Below, in pieces: positions 9,090 to 14,872 of a stretch of DNA of 14,872 nucleotides. The translations under genes and the position numbers were made by a program. Each line of letters begins with the position of its first letter. Within the stretch, counting starts at the first letter, position 1. Source of the DNA: Chrysochromulina parva (Eukaryota; Haptophyta; Prymnesiales; Chrysochromulinaceae); NCBI GenBank assembly GCA_002887195.1, contig PJAB01001388.1, positions 1-14,872 on the forward strand. The letters run 5' to 3'. The notes below the pieces were generated by a model. The model saw only the letters and a list, made by a program, of their open reading frames with translations. It was not told the origin of the DNA and searched no databases.

Positions 9090-9227
9090 CACGACAGCCG
9101 CCGCGCGGGGGCTGCCCCAGGCGAGCTGGACGAGTCGAAAAACTAGACTCCGCGAGGTGAGCTTATCCAAAAATGTACAGGTTGGGAAATATTCAAGTGC
9201 GACGAATCACACGGGGGAAAACTTCAT
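9090..9227 (-). other. Possible 5' extension of the ARM gene with a 51-nt candidate intron
   Basis: The ARM reading frame stays open upstream of the ATG at 9089 to an in-frame TGA at 9209-9207, and the encoded stretch (LVFRLVQLAWGSPRAAAVV) looks like ARM helices. No in-frame ATG follows that TGA; the codon at 9170 is TTG. One splice model fits: exon ATG-AAG-TTT-TCC-CCC at 9227-9213, a GT-AG intron at 9212-9162 (51 nt, TTTCCC and ATTTTT tracts before GGATAAG), then in-frame continuation at 9161. This would give about 2,873 residues starting MKFSP-LTSRSL. Without splicing, the same ATG makes a six-codon upstream ORF. This is a model only. Confidence 0.35.
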
Positions 9228-9355
9228 CTGGTCTGCTCGCAAATAAAAGCTTGGATTGGAATTCCCTTTTTGAAATCACGAAGTTGAAATTCCGCAAACG
9301 AACGGATTGATGGAGTTCACGCCCGCCCAGCAGTGCAGACCCGGCCTCGATCGCT
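9228..9355. promoter_or_regulatory. Short divergent intergenic region (shared promoter candidate)
   Basis: This stretch separates the 5' ends of the minus-strand ARM gene and the plus-strand two-TM gene. The two ATGs (9089 and 9356) are 266 bp apart, or 128 bp if the ARM gene starts at 9227. It is visibly more AT-rich than the coding sequence on either side and contains AAATAAAAG at 9240-9248, loosely TATA-like for plus-strand transcription. No transcription start or factor site can be fixed from sequence. Both genes must draw promoter elements from here or from within each other. Confidence 0.4.
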
Positions 9356-9937
9356 ATGGGACTGCTTCGAGCACTCGAAGCACGCCTTAGCGATCCTGAT
9401 GTATCCGACAAATCAGGCGATGGCTATTATGTTCGCACAAAGGATGGCAGAAAGGTTGGACCGATGGTTGGTGCGCGCTGGCCTCTTTTCTCGCACCCGT
9501 CACCGATGTCGCGTGCCAACCTGTCACCGAAGCACCGGACCGATCGAGTCTCACCCTCAGAATATCAATTTCGGAACCTTCAGAAGAGCGAAGACACCGC
9601 TGAAATAGCAAGTGCCTGGCGGATGGCAGGAGGCAATTATTACAAGGTCGAGCTAAGGCGCGGTGTGGTGTTCGACCGCGCGTGCTCGTGCAAGGCTTGT
9701 GGACACGTGTGCGAGCTTTTGATCATCATTGTGTGCTTCCTCTCCATTGTGGGTGTCTTCATCTTCCTGATCAATAGCAAGGTGATGGAGAAGGAGCGCA
9801 AGAAGACCGGGGAGGGCACATGGTTACTGTTGGAGTTCATGTTAGGCCTCACAGTGGTCATGGTCATCTACACCATACGCACATTGTTTAAACGTTGGCG
9901 CAAGGTGAGCACCGACGTCTTCGCGAGCGAGGTATGA
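9356..9937 (+). CDS. Two-transmembrane-helix protein with Cys-rich juxtamembrane patch, unknown function
   Basis: I do not recognise a family. The 193-residue product has a hydrophilic N-terminal half (1-108) containing YYVRTKDGRKVGP and a Pro/Ser-rich stretch. A Cys cluster C110-x-C112-x2-C115-x3-C119 follows. Then come two hydrophobic helices, about 120-140 and 156-175, joined by a very basic/acidic loop (SKVMEKERKKTGEG), and a basic C-terminal tail (FKRWRKVS). There is no cleavable signal peptide. The start MGLLRAL fits the loose N-myristoylation pattern (Gly2, Ala6), and the Cys cluster beside the first helix could be palmitoylated or bind metal; these are inferences. Both termini probably face the cytosol, since positive charges flank the hairpin. 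The frame is intact from ATG to TGA with no intron needed. It is transcribed away from the ARM giant. A TGTAA lies at 9990-9994, 53 nt past the stop. Confidence 0.7.
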   Translation: MGLLRALEARLSDPDVSDKSGDGYYVRTKDGRKVGPMVGARWPLFSHPSPMSRANLSPKHRTDRVSPSEYQFRNLQKSEDTAEIASAWRMAGGNYYKVELRRGVVFDRACSCKACGHVCELLIIIVCFLSIVGVFIFLINSKVMEKERKKTGEGTWLLLEFMLGLTVVMVIYTIRTLFKRWRKVSTDVFASEV

Positions 9938-10072
9938 CGTACTGTTTGGCTTTTATAGGCATTTCTGAATTGTACTGGTATTGCGTCCGTGTAACTTCCG
10001 TGATTCGGAGTCTGTGTCCGTGCCAGAGAGTCGTTAGAGAGTTCGGACCAAAATCCAAAATCCTCAGTGTCT

Positions 10073-10090
10073 CGCGCGCGCGCGCGCGCG
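10073..10090. repeat. (CG)9 dinucleotide run
   Basis: Nine uninterrupted CG units, followed by GGCGG. Alternating purine-pyrimidine CG runs of this kind can adopt Z-DNA. It sits about 140 bp past the stop of the two-TM gene and about 420 bp before the kinesin ATG. Confidence 0.9.
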
Positions 10091-10328
10091 GGCGGCTCTC
10101 CAGACCTCAGACTCTCTTGACTCGCTCATGTCCTCATGAATTACTCATGAATCGTTCGCAAGGTCCAAGGAGCACAAGCCCGGGTTATGCTGACGACGCG
10201 CCCCTAGGATAGCGCCCCCAATGAGCGCCCCCAATTTTCCTGAGTGGAAAGCCCAGCGAGGCTGGTCGCGACGGCGGCTCTGCGTCAAGCAAGCAAGCAA
10301 GCGCAGTCGAAACGTTAGATACAATTGT

Positions 10329-10467
10329 ACGGGTCCCGTCCCTCTGCGCCCCCACGTTGTGTCTCCACGGGACCTGTGGCTGTGCGTCTTGCCGAGTTGG
10401 CAAATTAACGTGAACGTGAACGGGTCCCGTCGATTTCAAATTCTTGAGGCCTTCAAATTCACGAGGC
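10329..10467. promoter_or_regulatory. Repeated palindromic and direct-repeat motifs upstream of kinesin
   Basis: The palindrome ACGGGTCCCGT, followed by C each time, occurs twice (10329-10339 and 10420-10430). A related CCACGGGACCTGTGG, an imperfect palindrome, lies between them. Just before the second copy is a hexamer series AACGTG-AACGTG-AACGGG (10407-10424). Then TTCAAATTC(TT/AC)GAGGC occurs twice, at 10435-10450 and 10452-10467, matching at 14 of 16 bases. All lie within 180 bp of the kinesin ATG, where dimeric transcription factor sites would be expected. No factor is identified. Confidence 0.35.
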
Positions 10468-10507
10468 AAGGTTCCGCTGGGTCAAACTTCGACTGAGACA
10501 AAAGTGC

Positions 10508-11395
10508 ATGTGGAGTATGCGCCACGACTTCAGACTCGGTGATCACGTGCGCGCTCAGGATGAGCTCGGCTCATGGCGCTCTGGCCGGCTGGTCGCTCGG
10601 CGCGCCGATGGCTCGTTTGACGTACGATGCCAGGACGGCAGTAACATAGTGGCCGTGCCAATCCAGCAGATCCGTCCGCAGCAGTCCGACTACTCCGCTT
10701 TTGACGGCAATGCGACACTGCCCGACGCATGGAAGGGTGCACCGGCGGCGCCGCCGCCGCTACCACCGGATGAGAACCGCTCAGCTCAGTACGTTGCCGA
10801 TGCGCTGTCGTGCGAGCCGGGCGGCGGCAGCTCGCACCACGGCGCCGACGACGGCGACGAAAATGGTGAGCCCGCGCGTGAGCGCGAGGTTGTGCGCCCA
10901 CGAGCGCCCCCGAAGCCGCTCGTGGCGCGTCCGCCGGGCGCCTTTCGTGACGGCGCCCGCGTGCACGCCGACTACGCCGGTCTCGGGTACTACCACCCGG
11001 CGACGGTGAGCGGCATCAACGTGGACGGCACGTACACGCTCACGTACGACGACGGCCTCGTCGAGGAGCGCGTGCCCCCCAGCCGGATGGGCGGGCCGGG
11101 CCAGGGTGTGGGCGCTGCGGTGCCGGCTGCCTCGGATGACTCGGATCGGCCGCCGCCCCCAAAGAAACCACTGCCGCCTCCAGCGCGCCGGCCGCCATCG
11201 CGCGAGCCCACGGCTGCCGAGGGGCTGCGCGTCGGCAGCCGCGCGCAAGGCAACTGGAACCGGCTCGGGTACTGGCATCCGTGCACCGTGATCGCGCTGC
11301 TGCCCGATGGCGCCTTCCGGATCGAGTACGAGGATGGCTATGAGGAGGAGGCTCCATCCGAGTGCGTTCTGCCAGTGGGGGCGTCCCCCCCCGGC

Positions 11396-11434
<39 letters not shown>

Positions 11435-13796
11435 TTCGGGCGTGCGGCGGAGCAGCGTGTGGACTCCCATCGCAGCGGAGCGTCTGAGCACTCGCAGTCC
11501 TCGCTGCAGCGGAGGCGCGCGAGCGAGGGGCCGCCGCCATCGGCGCCGTCGGGCGAGGGCGGCAGCGAGCGCAACGGCACCCCCCTCGCGCCTCGGCGGA
11601 GGAGCTCGGTTGGCGTGCGCGAGGGCGAGAAGGTGCGCAAGCAAGTGGAGGAGGAGCGCAAGTCGCGGCTCGAGACGATCAAGTTGCGCCCGGAGGACAA
11701 GCGGTGGGCTGAGCAGAACCGCAAGAGTGGCGACAGCGGCCTCTTCCAGGGGATGATTGTTCGATTCCGCTCGTCGCTGCCGGCCGTGGCGCCGCCTCCT
11801 CCGCCCCCCAGCGAGAGCCGCATCGCGGTCTTCGTGCGCGCGCGCCCGTTGCTCGAGCATGAGCTCAAGGCGGGCGGCTTTGGCGTGGTGACAGCCGGCA
11901 GCTCCGAGGTTTCGTCAAGTCTCGTCATGCATGAGCCCAAGACGATGGTCGATCTCTCGAAGGCGATGGACAACCACACGTACCGCTTCGACGCCGTCTT
12001 CGGCGAGCTCGCCACCAACGAGCAGATCTTCGTGCAGGCACTGCGCCCGATGGTGCGTGCGCTCTTCGGCACGCGCAACGGGCATGGCACGTGCTTCGCA
12101 TACGGCCAGACGGGCTCAGGCAAGACCGTGACAATGGAGGGGCTGGGCGAGCGCGCGCGCCACCCGGGCAATGCGGCGGGCTTGTACCGGCTCGTGGCCG
12201 AGGAGATCTTTCGGTGCGTCGCCGAGGCGGCCGGGCACGGCCAGACCCTCATCGTGCGTGCGGGCTTCTTCGAGATCTACCGGGGCAAGTGCTACGACCT
12301 CCTCGCGAAGAAGCGCAAGTTCGAGGTGATCGAGGACGAGCGATCCTCTGATTGCCTCTGATTGCCTCTGATTGCCTCTGATTGCCTATGATGACCTCCG
12401 ATTGCCTCTGATGACCTCCGATGACCTCCTTCATCAGGTGATGGAGGACGAGAGAGGGCAACAATGCATGGTGGGGCTCTCGTGGATCGAGCTGCCCACG
12501 GCCGACGCGATGCTCTCGCTCATGGCACGCGCGGAGCGTACTACGCGCGCCACCGCGCAGAACGAGGTCTCCTCTCGCTCGCACGCCATCCTGCAGATTG
12601 CAGTGTGCGAGCCGGCGGCGCAGGCGTGGCAGGACGGCGTCGAGCGATGCAAGCTCTCGCTCGTCGACCTTGCTGGCTCTGAGTGGGCCGCCAAGGCGCA
12701 GAGCGACGATCAGAATAATCGGCTCGACGGCGCTGAGATCAACAAAAGCCTGCTCTGCCTCAAGGAGTGCATCCGCGCGCTCGGCGCCGGGCACGATCAC
12801 GTGCCCTTCCGTGGCTCGAAGCTCACGCAGGTGCTCAAGGATTCGTTCGTCGGCAAGGTCTCGCGTACCGTCATGATCGCCAATCTCAGTCCTGCCTCAG
12901 GTTCGTGCGAGCACTCGATCAACACACTCCGCTACGCCTCGCGAGTCAAGGAGTGGCAAGCGTCGACCGAGCCGCCCGCGCCGCCCGCGCCGCCGCCCGC
13001 GCCGCCCGCGCGCCGCCCGCCGCCCGCCGCCTCGTGGAACGCAGGCTCCGCGCCCGGCAGCGCCATCGTCGACGCTCCCGTGGAGATGCCTCGCGCCGAG
13101 CCGAGCGCTCAACACGGCGCGAGCCGAGCCGAGCTCGAGCCGCCCAACACGGCGCCACCCCTCGGCAGCCGGCTGCCGTCGCGCGGCTCGACGCGCCCAG
13201 CGTCGCGCGCTGAGAGCCGGCAGCCTTCACAGCCGCCCTCGCAGCCGCCCTCGCAGCGCTCGTCCCAGCCGAGCAGTCGCACCGCCAGCCAACCGCCGAG
13301 CAGTTTCGGGAGTCGGCAGCCCTCGCCCACCACCCACGCGCCGTTCGCCAACGTGCTGGCCAACGTGCTCATCGTGGACGATGGCGGGCGCGAGACGGAC
13401 GCAGAGCGGAACGACGCCGAGGCCATTGAGTCCTACCGTGATCAGGCAGCGGATCTCTACAAGTCGCTCCGCTGGTCCTCGGAGCAGCTCGAGGCGGAGA
13501 AGGCAGCGAAGCTCGTGCTCGCCGCTGAGGAGTCGCTGCTCGCCACGCACGCCTCGTGCCTCGCCGGCGCGCCCGCGGCCGTCACCGCCGAGCAGCGCCT
13601 CGTCGAGGCCGCGGAGGGCGAGGGCGAGAGCGAGGGTATGGAGGTCTACCTCGAAGGGCTGCGCCGCGCGATGGAGCGGAGGCGCGAGGAGCTCGCGGCG
13701 CTCGAGGGCGCTCTCGCCCTGTACGAGCAGCGCTGTGCACACGAGGAGGAGGTGCGACGCCAGATCAAGCGGCCTGTCAATCTGCCGTGGAGCTGA
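10508..13796 (+). CDS. Kinesin-13-like motor with three N-terminal Tudor-like domains (two exons, 1,058 aa)
   Basis: Predicted as join(10508..12325, 12438..13796). Three Tudor-like barrels with the pattern GxxVxA...GYWHPxTV...DGxFxIxYxDGxxE lie at about 8-56, 146-194 and 239-289; they typically bind methylated residues or act as adaptors. Then come a Gly14 run (296-309), a basic helix (about 370-405) and a kinesin-13-type neck (about 411-424, LFQGMIVRFRSSL). The motor domain covers about 437-779: P-loop GQTGSGKT 533-540, switch I NEVSSRSH 648-655, switch II DLAGSE 683-688 and the class-typical LKECIRALG 714-722. Kinesin-13 proteins depolymerise microtubule ends with ATP rather than walk; a role in spindle or flagellar length control is inferred. 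The tail has a Pro-rich stretch (784-804), a Ser/Gln/Pro stretch (about 854-904) and two likely coiled coils (about 929-974, 1008-1049). The class KVD finger reads MVD (480-482). Unspliced, the frame stops at TGA 12359-12361. Confidence 0.88.
11393..11434 (+). repeat. GGC trinucleotide tract coding for Gly14
   Basis: Fourteen consecutive glycine codons: GGC, GGT, then twelve GGC (11399-11434). They lie in the linker between the third Tudor-like domain and the basic region of the kinesin. The tract is a likely slippage-prone microsatellite in a flexible linker and generates long artefactual open frames on the opposite strand. Confidence 0.9.
12326..12437 (+). other. 112-bp phase-0 GT-AG intron in the kinesin motor domain
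   Basis: The frame upstream ends in KKRKFE and the frame downstream resumes with VMEDERGQQCMVGL. Joined, they match the kinesin-13 segment between DLL and the switch I region without gap or excess. The intron starts GTGATC after CGAG and ends TTCATCAG before GTGATG, so both junctions read AG|GT. Its length is not a multiple of three, and retention gives an early stop at 12359-12361. A CTGAT branch-point-like element at 12408-12412 puts the branch A 26 nt before the acceptor, followed by a pyrimidine-rich CTCCTTCATCAG. Sliding the intron along the flanking repeat gives no other GT-AG choice. Confidence 0.85.
12341..12430 (+). repeat. 10-bp minisatellite filling the kinesin intron
   Basis: Nine 10-bp units in register: one divergent CGATCCTCTG, three identical ATTGCCTCTG (12351-12380), then ATTGCCTATG, ATGACCTCCG, ATTGCCTCTG, ATGACCTCCG and ATGACCTCCT. 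They make up nearly all of the intron between the two copies of the flanking exon repeat. Most unit junctions recreate CTGAT, a branch-point-like pentamer. The ordering of two unit types suggests growth by slippage or unequal exchange. Confidence 0.9.
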
Positions 13797-14332
13797 CGAA
13801 GCCGCGGAGCGGCGGATAGAGGGGTGCGCGGCACCTGAGAGGGGGAGTGTCCCACGCTCCCTGCCAACAAGACCCGCCGCATCCTCATCAGCACGCGAGA
13901 GCGTAGCCGTGGCGGGCGAGAACGCGAGATCCCACCGAGGTTGACAGCACACACTGATCTCATTATTGGTGAATTGGCGACGCGTCGCGCACACGGTGCA
14001 ATAACACGGTAAACGTATGTGTCGCCCCCCTCAGAAGGCAGAACACGTCTACACAGCATGTGTTGTTCTTGGATGAACAATACAGATCACAGTCTTGCTA
14101 CTTGGGACTATCTCGTCTCTCTTGCCACTCGTTCCTCTTTCGGGTTTCGCTTTTGGCCGTTGGGTCTTTTGCGTTTTGGCGATCTTGGTCTTGGATGCTT
14201 AGATGGTCTTCCCGGGCCCGCGCAGACCATCCAATTTTTGGGCGGTAGTGGCGTTTTCGGTGAGTTGACTTTTATGCCTGTGAAACTCTATCAATTGTGA
14301 ACACGTGGAGAGAAGATCGGCGTCGCATCGCA
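13797..14332. other. Intergenic region between kinesin and coactosin-like genes
   Basis: No convincing gene; the open frames here lack domains. The left part should be the kinesin 3' UTR. From about 14104 to 14200 the plus strand becomes T/G- and TTTTGG-rich, unlike flanking coding sequence, as could be expected for promoter or 5' UTR sequence of the downstream gene. An inverted repeat GATGGTCT/AGACCATC (14202-14209, 14224-14231) with a 14-nt loop of CCCGGGCCCG character lies about 100 bp before the ATG. Its role is unknown. Confidence 0.55.
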
Positions 14333-14872
14333 ATGAATACGGCGCGTCTCGATCTGTCCGACCCCGCGCTGGCAGACGCCCTCACAAAGGTTCGCTCGGA
14401 TGCCTCGCCCGAAACGTACTGCGTCTTCGGCTATGAGGGCAAGTCGAAGATCGTGCTGAAGGACATGGGCACGGGCAACTGCTATGAATGCATCAAGGGC
14501 ATGGACGATGCCGAGATTAGCTACGCGCTCCTTCGTGTCACAGGCACGCGCGACCAGGAGAGCAAGACCGTCAAGTTCGTGTTCATCTGCTACGTCGGCC
14601 CTTCGGTGGGCGGCATGCAAAAGGGCCGCGTCAACGGCCACAAGGGCGACGTGAAGACGATGATCGGCCAGTCCCACGTGGACATCCAGGCGGACGACAA
14701 GGCCGACATTTCCGAGGAGGTGATCACGGGCAAGCTCAAGAAGGCCTCGGGCGCCAACTACGACCTCGGCTCGAACGCGGGCGGCGCGTACGAGTCCAAC
14801 GCGAAGAGCATCGGCGCGAGCGCGGCGGCCAAGTACCGCGAGCTCGAGAAGACGTCAAACATCGGGCCCGTG
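14333..14872 (+). CDS. Coactosin-like ADF-H actin-binding protein (3' end beyond window)
   Basis: From the ATG at 14333 a frame of 180 codons runs off the right edge without a stop. Residues about 5-140 form an ADF-homology (ADF-H) domain of the coactosin type: VFGYEGKSKIVL near 31-42, the core strand KFVFICYVGPSVGGMQKGR at 81-99, a basic helix segment with HKGDVK, and the coactosin-typical ISEEVITGKLKKASGANYD at 126-144. Coactosins bind F-actin and oppose capping rather than severing filaments as cofilins do; that role is inferred from family. The visible part already continues about 35 residues past the GANYD end of animal coactosin, with an Ala/Ser-rich helix-like segment (NAKSIGASAAAKYRELEK). 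The start is supported by full-length alignment to the family N-terminus. Cofilin is a less likely alternative because the GANYD motif is present. Confidence 0.88.
   Translation, partial: MNTARLDLSDPALADALTKVRSDASPETYCVFGYEGKSKIVLKDMGTGNCYECIKGMDDAEISYALLRVTGTRDQESKTVKFVFICYVGPSVGGMQKGRVNGHKGDVKTMIGQSHVDIQADDKADISEEVITGKLKKASGANYDLGSNAGGAYESNAKSIGASAAAKYRELEKTSNIGPV

Larger units (their letters stand above)
9938..10507. other. Intergenic region with short repeats, upstream of the kinesin gene
   Basis: No convincing gene. It should contain the 3' UTR of the two-TM gene and the promoter and 5' UTR of the kinesin. Visible simple repeats are (CG)9 at 10073-10090, AGCGCCCCCAAT twice at 10211-10222 and 10224-10235, and (AAGC)4 at 10287-10302. 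Closer to the kinesin ATG there are palindromes and direct repeats, listed separately. Confidence 0.6.
12324..12455 (+). repeat. 20-bp direct repeat flanking the kinesin intron
   Basis: AGGTGATCGAGGACGAGCGA at 12324-12343 recurs as AGGTGATGGAGGACGAGAGA at 12436-12455, with 18 of 20 bases identical and an offset of exactly 112 bp, the intron length. The first copy spans the donor and the second spans the acceptor, so the duplicated AG|GT supplies both splice sites. It resembles a target-site duplication or a duplicated proto-splice site. Confidence 0.9.

Noticed and set aside
9168..9170. TTG as start codon of the ARM giant
   Set aside because: TTG is not a usual eukaryotic start. The ATG at 9089 or a spliced ATG at 9227 is more plausible.
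10781..11860. 359-codon minus-strand open frame under the kinesin
   Set aside because: Low-complexity Arg/Ala-rich sequence created by GC-rich codons and the GGC run; the sense strand has clear domains.
12341..12430. Tandem 10-bp repeats as a CRISPR-like array
   Set aside because: Units are adjacent without spacers, lie in a eukaryotic intron, and are far shorter than CRISPR repeats; a minisatellite explains them.
12249..12800. Minus-strand open frame across the kinesin intron
   Set aside because: Its repeats are only the translated minisatellite; the rest is the complement of the kinesin motor.
10508..13796. Two separate genes (stop at 12361, new ATG at 12372)
   Set aside because: The first would end mid-motor and the second would start mid-motor; a GT-AG phase-0 intron restores the complete kinesin motor. 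A pseudogene or assembly error remains possible but is less likely.
13227..13994. 255-codon minus-strand open frame at the kinesin 3' end
   Set aside because: It is the shadow of the coiled-coil and Ser/Pro tail, with no recognisable domain.
14202..14231. GATGGTCT/AGACCATC hairpin as a transcription terminator
   Set aside because: It lacks a following T-run, the host appears eukaryotic, and it lies nearer the downstream gene's start than the kinesin stop.
14019..14300. 93-codon plus-strand open frame before the coactosin gene
   Set aside because: Composition is typical of T/G-rich noncoding sequence and no family is recognisable.

Overview
The window looks like nuclear DNA of a unicellular eukaryote, most likely a GC-rich alga or related protist. 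The evidence is eukaryote-only protein families (an armadillo-repeat giant, a kinesin-13-type motor with Tudor-like domains, a coactosin/ADF-H protein), widely spaced single genes, and one clear GT-AG intron. I cannot name the lineage; a haptophyte or other microalga is a guess from composition and gene style. I see no prokaryotic operon, viral, CRISPR, rRNA or tRNA signal.

Layout. Bases 1-554 hold no convincing gene but are unusually dense in nested inverted repeats, mainly 162-418. Bases 555-9089 on the minus strand encode a giant armadillo-repeat protein of about 2,844 residues in one uninterrupted frame. It carries a polyglutamine linker, a Pro-rich linker and three copies of a ~65-72-residue module that I do not recognise. 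Its 5' end is uncertain: ARM-like sequence continues upstream of the first ATG, and a 51-nt candidate intron could link it to an ATG at 9227. Head-to-head with it, 9356-9937 (+) encodes a 193-residue membrane protein with two transmembrane helices and a Cys-rich patch. A repeat-rich intergenic region (9938-10507) leads to a kinesin-13-like gene, 10508-13796 (+). Its frame is broken at about 12.36 kb by a 112-bp phase-0 GT-AG intron. That intron is built from a 10-bp minisatellite and flanked by an ~20-bp direct repeat of exon sequence. After another gene-free stretch (13797-14332), a coactosin-like actin-binding protein starts at 14333 and runs off the right edge.

The kinesin (microtubules) and the coactosin (F-actin) are both cytoskeletal and lie on the same strand, but a functional link is not shown; in eukaryotes adjacency alone means little. 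The ARM giant is probably a binding scaffold. The most noteworthy items are the possible recent intron gain in the kinesin, the unnamed three-copy module in the ARM giant, the triple Tudor-like/kinesin-13 fusion, and the change in the kinesin-13 KVD finger.
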